A DNA stretch of 64,000 bases from positions 1 to 64,000 of the forward strand of contig CAVONT010000007.1 of NCBI GenBank assembly GCA_963697365.1, read 5' to 3'. Each line of letters begins with the position of its first letter. Within the stretch, counting starts at the first letter, position 1. Below the pieces are notes generated by a model. The model was given only the letters and a program-made list of their open reading frames with translations. It had not been told where the DNA came from and ran no database searches. This document shows, one piece after another, positions 29,250 through 38,158 of this stretch. The stretch is from CAIXZV01 sp963697365. GTDB lineage: Bacteria > Chloroflexota > Limnocylindria > Limnocylindrales > CSP1-4. The translations under genes and the position numbers were made by a program.

Positions 29250-30381
29250 ATGGCGACGAGCCCCGCCCGCTTCGCCCGGAGTCCCGCGGGCACAAGCGGC
29301 GAAATGGACCGTCCCGCCGGTCCTGGTGCGGCAGATCCGCAATGGTGTCGTGGAGGCGGTGCACCGCGGCGACGTCGCGGAGGCGGATGCGAGTGGCCGC
29401 CTGCGGCACGCGCTGGGCGACACGGATCGGCTGGTGAACCTCCGCTCGGCGGTCAAGCCCTTCGGCCTGGTGGCCCTGCTGCGTGCCGGCGGCCAGAAGG
29501 AGTTCGACCTCACCGGCGAAGAGCTCGCGATCATGACGTCGAGCCACTCCGGCGAAGACCTCCACGTCCGCACGCTGATGGCGCTGTACCGCCGGGCGGG
29601 CATCCCGCAGGCCGCGCTTGCCTGCGGGACGGAGGGCGCACCGCTCGATGCCCTGACGGCATCCCGCCTCGCCCGCGATGGCGAGCGTCCGGGCACGTTG
29701 CGGCAGATGTGCTCGGGCCAGCACACCGCGTTCCTGCTGATGGCGAAGCTGGGCGGCTGGGACTACGAGACGTACTGGCAGGAGGAGCACCCCGCGCACG
29801 CGGCCTACCTCGAGTCCGTGGCGGACTGCTTCGGGGTGGAGCCCGCGCAGCTCGTGACGAATGTCGATGCCTGCGGCGTGTTCGCGTTCGCCTTCCCGCT
29901 GCGCGCGATCGCCCGTGGCTACGCGTTCCTCGCCGACCCCGAGTCCGTGGCGTCCACGGATCCCCGGGCCCCCGTGGCGCGCCACGTGCGGATCGTCCGC
30001 GATGCCATGGTCGCGCATCCCGAGATGGTCGCCGGGACCAGGGATCGCCTTGACACCTCGCTCATGAAGGCCGCCCCCGGGCGGCTCGTGGTCAAGGCCG
30101 GCGCGGAGGGCCTCGAGGCGGCCGCGATCCTGCCCGGTGCACGCGGGGAGGGGTCGCAGGCATCCGGCCTCGCCGTCAAGATCGAAGATGGGGCAGGATA
30201 CGAACGCGGAGGCTGGGCGGCGACCGTCGAGGCGCTGGCCCAGGTCGGCGTCCTCGATGGCCAGGCCCTCCGGATGCTGGCGCGGTACCACCGTCCGCCC
30301 AGCTTCGACCCGCGCGGGAGCGTCGTGGCCGAGGCGGTCGCGGAGTTCGAGCTTGCCCCGGTGGGCGAGCTGGTCGGCTGA
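29250..30381 (+). CDS. asparaginase II-family protein, N-terminus uncertain
   Basis: Asparaginase_II family (PF06089 type): PPVLVRQIRNGVVEAVHRGD, NLRSAVKPFGLVALLRAGGQ, the nucleophile region MTSSHSGEDLHVRTLMALYR, CSGQHTAFLLMAKLGGW and TNVDACGVFAFAFPLRA. Probably converts asparagine to aspartate, though the family is poorly tested. A TATGCT box at 29236-29241 lies 8 nt before ATG 29250, pointing to a leaderless start there; one extra base between 29250 and about 29310 is then needed to reach the conserved frame. An uncorrected frame is open from 29185. Confidence 0.8.
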
Positions 30382-30417
30382 TCCGGGGCGGGCGCCCCGG
30401 CTGAACGGAGGCGCTCG

Positions 30418-31663
30418 ATGACGTTCCAGGGGGATCCGTACCGGACCCTCGGACTCGCGCCCGGCGCCTCCGTGAACGAGGTCCGCTCAGCCTACCGGCG
30501 GCTCGCGAAGCGCTATCACCCCGATGCCGCCGGCGAGCGCGCGCTGCCGCGGTTCCTCTCGATCCAGGCGGCCTACGAGGCGCTGGTCGACGCCAATGGT
30601 GACCTCCGCCGCCGACCGAAGGGCTCCGCGCCGGCTGGTGCGGGCGGGGGAGGGGCAGGGTCGCAGGCCGACCCGTCACGCGCCCGGGCATCACGCGACG
30701 CGTGGCGGGCACGCGGGCGGCCGGCGTCGCCGGGGAGCGACGGCGCGTCTCCGCCGCCGCGCGGCGGCCAGGGCGATCCCGCCGGCACGGATGCGGGCAC
30801 GGGCGATCGCCGGCGCCCTGGCGCCAACGCGGAGCACCACCACCGGCGGCACCACCGCACGGCGACGCCGGGCTCGACGACCTACGACGAGGCGGGCGAG
30901 ACCCCGCTCGACCCATCCTGGGACGGGGGCACCTGGTACGGGGCGTCGTCGGGGACGTACTGGACCCTGAACCCCCGTGAGTACGCCGATCCGCGCAAGC
31001 ACGGCCCGGAGTACCGGCGACGTGCCTGGCGCGCTGCCGGGCATCGTGGGCCGGAGCCGTCTGTGCCTCCCGCCCGCGAGGAGGTCGCCGAGCCTTCACC
31101 GGCACCGGCACCGCCACCGCGGGCACCGTCGGGGACCGCGGGGTCCGCCCGCGGAGCAGCCATCCGGGTCGTCCGCATCCGGGTACGCCACCGACGGCGG
31201 GTCCGACAGCGCGCGGATCCCGGCCACGACGCCCCTCGCCGGCCTGCTTCCAGAGGGACTCCTGGCCCGGGCGCACGGCGGTGCTGGAGGCCGGGCCATC
31301 GTCGCCATCGTCGCGACCGTCCCGGCACCCTGGCTGGCGAGCGTCATCCTCACCGGTCTCGCCGGCTGCTCCGCGGGCGGCTGCCCGCCGTTCATCCCCG
31401 CTCTCGCCGTCGTTGCGTGGGCCGTTGCGGCGCTGCTCGCTGCCGCGCTGCCGGTCGCCTCGGCGCTCGGGGCGTTCGCGGTCCTGGTCGCAGCCGCCGC
31501 GACGCTCGTCTCGGGGACGATCCTGGCGCTGGCCAGCGGCGACCCGGTGCGCGGGGTCGTGCAGGCGGCCGGCACCCTGGGCATCGTCCTCTACTGCTTC
31601 GCACTCGTCATCGGCGGCGCCCGGCTGTATGGACGCCGCGAGGTGGACCGGCCGGAGGCCTAG
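30418..31663 (+). CDS. membrane-anchored J-domain protein, one frameshift
   Basis: Residues 4-60 are a J domain (YRTLGLAPGASVNEVRSAYR, with the HPD motif in KRYHPDAAG). A long Pro/Gly/His-rich linker follows (residues 65-240), including the segment TYWTLNPREYADPRKHGPEY. The C-terminus has four hydrophobic helices (AIVAIVATVPAPWLASVIL, PPFIPALAVVAWAVAALLAA, VLVAAAATLVSGTILALAS, TLGIVLYCFALVIGGARLY). One extra base near 31150 joins the two halves. It would recruit DnaK to the membrane; similar proteins are common in Chloroflexota. GGAGG precedes the ATG. Confidence 0.75.
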
Positions 31664-31673
31664 ACTGGAGGGC

Positions 31674-32405
31674 ATGCAACGACGCCATGACCCCGCCGAT
31701 GTCTCCGCTGCCGCCCAGGACTACCTGCTCGCCCTCCGCGTGATCGCCAGCGACGGCCGGACCGCGACCTCGGCCCAGGTCGCCCGCCATGTCGGCGTCT
31801 CGGCACAGGCGGCGTCCGAGATGTGCCGGCGTCTCGCCTCCGACGGCCTCCTCGAGCCATCGACCGGCCGCGGGCTCGTCATGACCGATGCCGGGCGTGC
31901 CGTGGCCGACTCGATCTTCCGCCGTCATGCATTGCTCGAGTGGCTGCTCACCTCGGTCGTCGGGCTGTCGTGGGCCGAGAGCGACGTGGAGGCCGCCCGT
32001 CTCCAGGGCGCCCTGTCCCCGCGGGTCGAGGCCAAGCTCGACGAGCTGCTCGGCCACCCGGCCACCTGCCCGCACGGCAACCCGATCGACCAGGCCACGG
32101 CTCGCTCCAGGCCTGGCGGCACGCCACTGTCCGAAGTGGAGTCCGGCACCAGGGCGACCGTCCTGCGCATCACCGAGGAGGCCGAGGAGGACCCGGGCCT
32201 GCTCTCCTATCTCGAGGCACGAGCCCTGACGCCGGGCGCGCACGTGGTCATCCTCGCGCGCAGCGAGAGCCTCGACAGCCTGACGCTCGACGGGCCGCGC
32301 GGCCGCGCGACCCTGGGACTGCGCCCGGCCGCGCTGATTCGCGTCCTCCCGGGCGAGGCCGATCCCTCGCTCTTCCACAAGGTGCCGGCCCCGCTCGGGA
32401 CGTAG
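31674..32405 (+). CDS. DtxR/MntR-family metal-dependent regulator
   Basis: 243 residues, intact. The N-terminal winged helix reads AAQDYLLALRVIASDGRTAT then SAQVARHVGVSAQAASEMCR; the metal-binding and dimer domain has FRRHALLEWLLTSVVGLSW, LDELLGHPATCPHGNPI and an SH3-like FeoA domain at the C-terminus (GTRATVLRITEEAEED). It would repress iron or manganese uptake genes, none of which are nearby. A TAGACT box at 31661-31666 lies 7 nt before the ATG, overlapping a GGAGGG ribosome site. Confidence 0.9.
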   Translation: MQRRHDPADVSAAAQDYLLALRVIASDGRTATSAQVARHVGVSAQAASEMCRRLASDGLLEPSTGRGLVMTDAGRAVADSIFRRHALLEWLLTSVVGLSWAESDVEAARLQGALSPRVEAKLDELLGHPATCPHGNPIDQATARSRPGGTPLSEVESGTRATVLRITEEAEEDPGLLSYLEARALTPGAHVVILARSESLDSLTLDGPRGRATLGLRPAALIRVLPGEADPSLFHKVPAPLGT

Positions 32406-32425
32406 TCCCCGCCCAACCTCGACCC

Positions 32426-32444
32426 GCAGGGCGCGACACCCTGC
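32426..32444 (+). terminator. short stem-loop after the DtxR gene
   Basis: GCAGGG pairs with CCCTGC around a 7-nt loop, 20 bp after the stop codon. A second 7-bp stem (GCAGCGC/GCGCTGC) follows at about 32442-32471. There is no U-run. The rest of the gap to 32584 shows no gene. Confidence 0.4.
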
Positions 32445-32584
32445 AGCGCCGAGTGCCCCAGTGCGCGCTGCGAGCGGTCACGATGCACGGGCGGGCACGG
32501 AGGGCGTGAGAGCGTGCATGCCGCGCCGGCGGCCGCCGTCAGGTTGACCGGTTCTGCGCCCCACCCGCTTCCGGACGTACATCC

Positions 32585-32613
32585 TTGACGATAGGTAGTA
32601 CATGTACTACATT
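32585..32613 (+). promoter_or_regulatory. sigma70-type promoter overlapped by a perfect 16-bp palindrome
   Basis: TTGACG (32585-32590), a 17-bp spacer and TACATT (32608-32613) form a near-consensus promoter, rare in this GC-rich window. GTAGTACATGTACTAC (32595-32610) is a perfect palindrome running from the spacer into the -10 box. It is the obvious operator for the XRE repressor encoded two genes downstream. The local sequence to 32652 is clearly more AT-rich than the surroundings. Confidence 0.85.
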
Positions 32614-32652
32614 GCGTCGTGTAAGAGATATGGAAGGAAGGAGTCATCGATC

Positions 32653-33153
32653 ATGAGCATCGTCCCCAAGCGGAGCCGCTCCAAGTCCCGCGAAGCCGAC
32701 TTCGAGCTCCGTCGTCCCATCCGTCGCGTGCTCGTCCTCGTGACGCTGCTCGGCTACCCCGTGTTCGTCGCCGCCTGGCTCGGTCTGCCCGCGGCCGGTG
32801 TCACAGGCCTTGGCTGGGCCCTGGTGGTGGCCCTGATCGGCTTCGCCGTCATCCTGGGTGCGGCCCTGCTCTACCTGTTCCGCCGCTCGATGGCCCAGGC
32901 GCCCGACGCGCAGCTGGACGAGCGCCAGGTGCGGATCCGCGATCGCGCGTTCCTGGTCGCGTACCAGCTGTTCGCGAGCCTGACGCTGTTGGGCCTGATC
33001 GTCGTCGCCATCGGCTCCGATGTCATCGACAGCCCGATCACCCTGACGTACGACATCATGCAGCCCGTGATCTGGGGCGCGATCCTCTACGCAATCGTCC
33101 TGCCGTCCGCGGTCGTCGCGTGGCAGGAGCCGGACCTCGACAGGGAGGAGTGA
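32653..33153 (+). CDS. small membrane protein, partner of the XRE regulator
   Basis: 166 residues with four likely helices (VLVLVTLLGYPVFVAAWLGL, TGLGWALVVALIGFAVILG, YQLFASLTLLGLIVVAIGS, PVIWGAILYAIVLPSAVVAW) and a conserved middle loop DERQVRIRDRAFLVAYQ. Such proteins regularly sit directly before a short XRE regulator in one operon; function unknown. A strong GGAAGGAAGGAG site lies 9 nt before ATG 32653. The stop is 1 bp before the XRE start, after GAGGAG. Confidence 0.8.
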   Translation: MSIVPKRSRSKSREADFELRRPIRRVLVLVTLLGYPVFVAAWLGLPAAGVTGLGWALVVALIGFAVILGAALLYLFRRSMAQAPDAQLDERQVRIRDRAFLVAYQLFASLTLLGLIVVAIGSDVIDSPITLTYDIMQPVIWGAILYAIVLPSAVVAWQEPDLDREE

Positions 33154-33154
33154 C

Positions 33155-33421
33155 ATGGTCCGCTCCCCGAGCACGCGTGTCGAGCCCGTTCTCCACAACC
33201 GGATCACCGTGCTCCGGGCGGAGCGCGGCATGTCGCGTCAGGACCTGGCGGACAAGCTCGGCGTGAACTACCAGACGATCGGCTACCTCGAGCGCGGGGA
33301 GTACAACCCCAGCCTCGACCTCGCGTTCCGGATCGCGGAGCTGTTCGGGCTGCCGGTTGAGGCGGTGTTCAGCCGGATGCCGTTCGAGCCCATGTCGCGG
33401 GAGCTGTACGGCTTGCGCTGA
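33155..33421 (+). CDS. XRE-family HTH repressor
   Basis: 88 residues. The helix-turn-helix reads ITVLRAERGMSRQDLADKLG then VNYQTIGYLERGEYNPSLDL; the C-terminus LPVEAVFSRMPFEPM is typical of the short YozG/Cro-like group. Encoded in the same operon as the preceding membrane protein and expected to bind the palindrome at 32595-32610, giving autorepression. Confidence 0.9.
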   Translation: MVRSPSTRVEPVLHNRITVLRAERGMSRQDLADKLGVNYQTIGYLERGEYNPSLDLAFRIAELFGLPVEAVFSRMPFEPMSRELYGLR

Positions 33422-33479
33422 GTCCATCGAGCGCGGCGGTCCCCGCGGACCCGACGCCGCCGCGAACTACAATCGCGCC

Positions 33480-34987
33480 ATGCCCTCCGACATCCGCGTG
33501 CGCATCGCGCCCAGCCCCACCGGGCCCCTCCACCTCGGCACCGCCCGCACGGCGCTGTTCAACTACCTCTTCGCCCGCCACACGGGCGGCACCTTCATCC
33601 TCCGCCTCGAGGACACCGACGTCGCCCGCAGCACGGCCGCCTTCGAGAAGGACATCCTCGAGGGCCTCCACTGGCTGGGCATCACCTGGGACGAGGGACC
33701 GGGCGTCCGCGGTGCGGAGGAGACCGGGCCGTACGCGCCCTACCGCCAGATGGCCCGCCTCGACGACGTATGCGCGGCTGCCGCAGCAGCTCCTGGCGAA
33801 GGACCACGCCTACCGCTGCTACTGCACGCCCGAGGAGCTCGAGGCGGACCGCAAGGCCCAGGAGCAGGCGAAGCAGGCCGTCGCGTACGTCGGCCGGTGC
33901 GCGAACCTGACCGCACGCCGAGCGCGCCGAGCGCGAGGCCGAGGGCCGACGGGGCGCCATCCGCTTCCGCGTCCGCCCGGGCGTCGTCGGCTGGAACGAC
34001 CTCGTCCGCGACCGGGTCGAGATCGACACCGCCAACCTCGGGGGCGACTTCGTCATCGTGCGCGGTGACGGCAACCCGCTCTACCACTTCACGGTCGTCG
34101 TGGACGACATGGCGATGCAGATCAGCCACGTCATCCGCGGCGAGGACCACGTCAGCAACACGCCCAAGCACATCCTCCTGTTCGAGGCACTCGGCTACCC
34201 GCTGCCGGTCTTCGGCCACCTGCCGCTCATCCTCAACCCCGACGGGACCAAGATGAGCAAGCGCAAGAGCCAGACCGCGGTGGCCGACTATGTCGCCCAG
34301 GGCTTCCTGCGCGAGGCGCTCGTCAACTACTTCAGCTTCCTGGGCTGGTCCCCGGGCACCGAGGAGGACGTCCTCACGCTCGACGAGATCGCGGACCGGT
34401 TCGAGCTCGACAAGGTCCACAAGGGCGGCGCCCGCTTCGACCGCGATCGCCTCGAGTGGCTCAACGGCCAGTGGATCCGGCGCCTCGACGACGACGACCT
34501 GGTCGACCGGCTGACGCCGTTCACCGAGGCGGCCTTCGTGGCCGGGCAGATCGACCGCCAGCCGTCCGAGGACGAGCTCCGAGCCCTCCTGCCCCTCGTT
34601 CGTGAGCGCATCCCGACCCTCGCCAGCCTCACCGACGTCGTCGGCTTCCTGTGGCGGGACGACCTCCGGCTGGATCCGGCTGCCATCGTCCCGAAGCGCT
34701 GGGATGCCGGCACGACCCGCGAGGCCCTGACCGCCGCCCGCGCCCTGCTCGCCGCCCACGACGCCGTGACCTGGGAGGCGGACGAGCTGGAGCCGCCGCT
34801 CCGGGCCCTCGTGGAGCAGCGCGGCTGGAAGGCCGGCGACCTGTTCATGGCGATCCGCGTCGCGACCACCGGCCAGGCGGCCACCCCGCCGCTCTTCGAC
34901 ACGCTCGTCGCCCTCGGCCGTGATCGGACGCTCCAGCGCATCGATGACGCGATCAACTCGCTCGACGCGCTCGCGCCGGCGGGATGA
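33480..34987 (+). CDS. gltX: glutamyl-tRNA synthetase, two frameshifts
   Basis: Class I synthetase charging tRNA-Glu. The HIGH-type motif is IAPSPTGPLHLGTARTALFN and the KMSKS motif is KMSKRKSQTAVADYV; RLEDTDVARS and GEDHVSNTPKHILLFEALGY are also conserved. Extra G bases at about 33765 and 33913 break the frame; removing them rejoins MARLD-TYARLPQQLLAKDH and CANLT-HAERAEREAEG. About 501 residues, normal length. The gene is essential in most bacteria, so true inactivation is implausible. A TACAAT box at 33468-33473 lies 6 nt before ATG 33480, suggesting a leaderless mRNA. Confidence 0.93.
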
Positions 34988-35430
34988 GCGCGCTGCCGGC
35001 GGTGGAGTACCGCAGCGACCTCGCCGGCCTCACCGCCGACCGGCTGACCGGCGGCTTCTTCGAGGGCTGGCCCAACCCGCCCACGCCGGACGGGCACCTG
35101 CGCCACCTGCGCGGCTGCGAGGCGGTCGAGCTGGCCGTCGACCCGGCGACGGGCGACGTCGTGGGGTTCTGCTCCGCGCTGGGCGATGGCGGGACGGTCG
35201 CGTTCATCCCGCTGCTCGAGGTGCTTCCGGCCTGGCGGGGGCAGGGGATCGGGACCGAGCTGGTGCGGCGGATGCTCGCCCGGCTGGACGACCGGTACTC
35301 GGTCGACCTCGTGTGCGACGAGGACGTCGTCGCCTTCTACGAGCGGCTGGGCGGCATCGCGGGGCGGGCGGTGCTCTGGCGCCGGCCCGGGGCTGGGTTC
35401 GGACAGGAACGGGACGTGAACACACCGTGA
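34984..35430 (+). CDS. GNAT-family N-acetyltransferase
   Basis: 148 residues, intact. The acetyl-CoA loop is IPLLEVLPAWRGQGIGTELV, followed by the typical C-terminal VCDEDVVAFYERLGG. Substrate unknown. Its ATG overlaps the gltX stop (ATGA), so it is translationally coupled to the synthetase. It ends in the PHO-box-like repeats of the next gene. Confidence 0.88.
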   Translation: MSALPAVEYRSDLAGLTADRLTGGFFEGWPNPPTPDGHLRHLRGCEAVELAVDPATGDVVGFCSALGDGGTVAFIPLLEVLPAWRGQGIGTELVRRMLARLDDRYSVDLVCDEDVVAFYERLGGIAGRAVLWRRPGAGFGQERDVNTP

Positions 35431-35448
35431 ACGATCCGTTAACCGGAA
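35416..35448 (+). promoter_or_regulatory. three 11-nt direct repeats resembling a PHO box
   Basis: GTGAAC at 35416, GTGAAC at 35427 and GTTAAC at 35438 are spaced exactly 11 nt apart. This is the arrangement bound by PhoB/PhoP dimers, one unit per helical turn. The array lies 21 bp before the start of a PhoB-like regulator gene, suggesting autoregulation. Related repeats occur at two other phosphate loci in the window. Confidence 0.7.
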
Positions 35449-35468
35449 GACCGAACCATGCGCCGCGC

Positions 35469-36188
35469 ATGGCCCGCACGATCCTCGTCGTCGATGACGA
35501 GCCGACCCACCGCGAGACGCTCGTTGACGCCCTCGGACTCGAGGGCTACCGGGCCATTGGTGCCGCCGACGGCCGTGAGGCCCTTGCCCAGTTCCGTGCC
35601 GAGAAGCCCGACCTCGTCCTCCTCGACGTGATGCTTCCCGAGCTCTCGGGCGTGGAGGTGTGCCGCATCATCCGCGCCGAGTCCGACGTGCCGATCATCA
35701 TGGTCACCGCCAAGGACGGCGAGGTGGACAAGGTCGTCGGTCTCGAGCTGGGCGCTGACGACTACGTCACCAAGCCGTTCAGCCTGCGTGAGCTCACGGC
35801 GCGCATCCGCGCGATCCTGCGGCGCTCCGAGCAGGCGGCTGTCGCGGCCGCGGCCGCCGCGTCGGGCCCGGCGCAGGGGCCGGCACCGGTCGACCTGGGC
35901 CGCTGTCGCGTCGATCTCGCCGGCCATCGCCTCCTGCGTGACGGCAAGCCCGTTCCCGTCAAACCCAAGGCCTTCGAGCTGCTCGCGTTCCTCGTGCGCA
36001 ACATGGGCCAGGTCTTCACCCGCGACCAGCTGCTGGAGCGCGTGTGGGGCTACGACTACGCGGGCGAGACCCGCACCGTGGACGTGCACGTCCACTGGCT
36101 CCGCGCGGAGATCGAGGACGATCCCGCCACACCGCAGTACCTCCACACGGTGCGCGGCGTGGGGTACGTGCTCCGCAAGCCGGAGTAG
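35469..36188 (+). CDS. PhoB/RegX3-like OmpR-family response regulator
   Basis: 239 residues. A canonical receiver (VVDDEPTH, phospho-acceptor D53 in LVLLDVMLPELSG, T80, K102 in GADDYVTKPFS) is joined by an Ala-rich linker (residues about 121-135) to a winged-helix domain (KPKAFELLAFLVRNMGQVFT, then VWGYDYAGETRTVDVHVHWL). The PHO-box-like array upstream and the PiT/DUF47 operon downstream indicate control of phosphate genes. No kinase is adjacent; the soluble kinase at 44.8 kb is a candidate. Start ATG 35469 gives the standard N-terminus. Confidence 0.9.
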   Translation: MARTILVVDDEPTHRETLVDALGLEGYRAIGAADGREALAQFRAEKPDLVLLDVMLPELSGVEVCRIIRAESDVPIIMVTAKDGEVDKVVGLELGADDYVTKPFSLRELTARIRAILRRSEQAAVAAAAAASGPAQGPAPVDLGRCRVDLAGHRLLRDGKPVPVKPKAFELLAFLVRNMGQVFTRDQLLERVWGYDYAGETRTVDVHVHWLRAEIEDDPATPQYLHTVRGVGYVLRKPE

Positions 36189-36216
36189 AGGGCCGCGTCC
36201 GGCCGCGCGACCACGA

Positions 36217-36236
36217 GCCTGACCCTTGCGTCAGGC
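36217..36236. terminator. terminator between convergent response regulator and DUF47 genes
   Basis: GCCTGAC (36217-36223) pairs with 36230-36236 around a 6-nt loop and is followed on the plus strand by GTTCTT. It overlaps the last codons of the DUF47 gene, so it probably serves both directions. Confidence 0.6.
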
Positions 36237-36845
36237 GTTCTTGGCGACGATGCGCTCCATGATCTCGCCGACGTCCTCGGCAGCGTCGATCGTGTTCTCC
36301 ATGGCCGTGTAGATGTCACGCCACTTGATGACCTCGATCGCCTCGTGGCCACCGCGGAACAGGCGAGCCACGGCCGCGCGGGACAGGCCGTCCGCCTCGT
36401 TCTCGAGATCGTGGACGGCCTTCAGGTGCGGCTCCAGGCCCTTGAGCCCCTCGAGCTTCCCGATCGCATCGTTCAGCTGGCCGGCCTGGGCGGACAGGAT
36501 GCCCGCGAGGCGTCGCGCGTCGTCGGTCGGCTCCTTGACGTCGTAGATCACGAACGTCTCGGCAACCTCCTGGATGCGGTCGAGGACGTCGTCCATCCGC
36601 GAGACCAGCTCGTGGATGTCCTCGCGGTCGAACGGGGTGATGAACGAGCGGTCGAGGCGCACCTCGACCTCGGTCTGCGTCTCGTCGCCGTGATGCTCGA
36701 GCGCCCTGATCTCGGCGACCCGCTCGTCGAGCCGGTCGTAGGTCACGATCATGGCCTCGAGCTTCCGGGCCGCGTCGAGCGTCGTCAGGGCGTAGTCGAC
36801 GAACAGCTCCTGGAACTTCTCGTCCTTGGGCATCAGTCGCACCAT
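36231..36845 (-). CDS. DUF47 (PhoU-like) phosphate transport regulator
   Basis: 204 residues, all-helical, PhoU-like: MPKDEKFQELFVDYALTTLD, LEHHGDETQTEVEVRLDRSF, ITPFDREDIHELVSRMDDVL and FRGGHEAIEVIKWRDIYTAM. DUF47 proteins are encoded next to PiT permeases and modulate them. Here it sits 67 bp downstream of the PiT gene on the same strand. Intact. Confidence 0.9.
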   Translation of the reverse strand: MVRLMPKDEKFQELFVDYALTTLDAARKLEAMIVTYDRLDERVAEIRALEHHGDETQTEVEVRLDRSFITPFDREDIHELVSRMDDVLDRIQEVAETFVIYDVKEPTDDARRLAGILSAQAGQLNDAIGKLEGLKGLEPHLKAVHDLENEADGLSRAAVARLFRGGHEAIEVIKWRDIYTAMENTIDAAEDVGEIMERIVAKNA

Positions 36846-36912
36846 CGTGGTCCCCTTCGCTGGTTCGTGCGGGTCGTGGAGGTCTGGCGCGGCCGCCGGC
36901 CGCAGGTCTCGG

Positions 36913-37917
36913 TCACTCGATGCCGAGGGCGTTCAGGACGTACCACGCGAGAGCCCCGATGAGCATCGTTGCGGGGAACGTGAGCACCCAGGCGCCGAGG
37001 ATGTTGCGGGCGACTCCCCAGCGCACGCCCTTGACGCCCTTGCTGGAGCCCACGCCCATGATCGCGCTCGAGATGACGTGCGTCGTGGAGACCGGCATGC
37101 CCAGCTGGGCGGCGCCGTAGATGACGGTGGCTGCGGTCGTCTCGGCCGCGAACCCGTGGATGGGCTCGAGCTCCACGACCTTGTGGCCCATCGTCTTCAT
37201 GATCCGCCAGCCGCCGACGGCCGTGCCCAGGGCGAGGGTGGTCGCGGAGATCAGGATGACCGGAACCGGAATGGTGTCGGCGTTGGGAAGGACGCCGGCA
37301 GCAACGAGGGCGAGGGTGATGATGCCCATCGTCTTCTGGGCGTCGTTGGAGCCATGGGCGAAGGCCATGAAGCCGGCCGAGAGGACCTGCGCCTTGCGGA
37401 AGCCCGTCGTGAGCGGCCGGCGCCGGACACGCCTGAAGGCCCAGAACAGCACGAGCACCAGCCCGAACGCGATGGTGAAGCCGATGATCGGCGACGTGAC
37501 CAGCGGCACGAGGACCTTGCTCCAGATGCCCGCCAGGTTGAGCTGGTCGAAGCCCGCCCCGACGATCGTCGCGCCCAGCAGGCCGCCGATCAGCGCGTGG
37601 CTGCTGGAGCTCGGCAGCCCGAGCCGCCAGGTGATGAGGTTCCAGACGATCGCCCCGATCAGCGCGGCCGCCACGATCGCCTGGGTGGTGCTCTCGTCGT
37701 TGACGAGGCCCGAGCCGATGGTCTTGGCGACCGCCGTGCCGGCGAAGGCGCCGATGAAGTTGAACGCGGCCGCCATGAGGATGGCGTACTGCGGACGCAG
37801 CGCCTTGGTGGCGACCGAGGTGGCGATCGCGTTGGCCGTGTCGTGGAAGCCGTTGACGTAGTCGAAGAAGACCGCGAGCGCGATGACGACGATGAGCGTG
37901 AGCGTGATGCCTTCCAC
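36913..37917 (-). CDS. PiT-family inorganic phosphate transporter
   Basis: 334 residues with about ten helices and the duplicated PiT signatures: FFDYVNGFHDTANAIATSV, GLPSSSSHALIGGLLGA, GFMAFAHGSNDAQKTMGIIT and MPVSTTHVISSAIMGVG. It imports metal-phosphate by proton (or Na+) symport. First gene of a two-gene unit with DUF47. PHO-box-like repeats lie about 80-100 bp upstream of its start (37997-38018), so phosphate starvation may control it, which is unusual for a low-affinity PiT. Confidence 0.93.
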   Translation of the reverse strand: MEGITLTLIVVIALAVFFDYVNGFHDTANAIATSVATKALRPQYAILMAAAFNFIGAFAGTAVAKTIGSGLVNDESTTQAIVAAALIGAIVWNLITWRLGLPSSSSHALIGGLLGATIVGAGFDQLNLAGIWSKVLVPLVTSPIIGFTIAFGLVLVLFWAFRRVRRRPLTTGFRKAQVLSAGFMAFAHGSNDAQKTMGIITLALVAAGVLPNADTIPVPVILISATTLALGTAVGGWRIMKTMGHKVVELEPIHGFAAETTAATVIYGAAQLGMPVSTTHVISSAIMGVGSSKGVKGVRWGVARNILGAWVLTFPATMLIGALAWYVLNALGIE

Positions 37918-37996
37918 GGTGCTGGTGCGCCTCGCCTGTGAGCTGGATCACCCGGGGTGCTGCGGCCGTGACGACGAGCCGACGCCCAGTCGGCTC

Positions 37997-38018
37997 GTTA
38001 ACGTCGTGTCAAACGATA
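37997..38018 (-). promoter_or_regulatory. PHO-box-like pair in the PiT/mmdA divergent region
   Basis: On the minus strand, TTTGAC is followed 11 nt later by GTTAAC, in the direction of the PiT gene. It matches, less perfectly, the 11-nt repeats at 35416 and 61783. The rest of the 241-bp gap (37918-38158) holds no visible gene. Confidence 0.45.
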
Positions 38019-38158
38019 TCGCCCGGGCGATGACTGCTTCGGGCGGTTCGGCACGGTTCGGACAGCCGGGGGGCACGGGGGAATCCGTGCCCCCAGCGTC
38101 AGGGTGGATGCCGATCGGCCGTAGGTGGGTCGGAGGCCCGGTGGCGCACGATCGCGCG

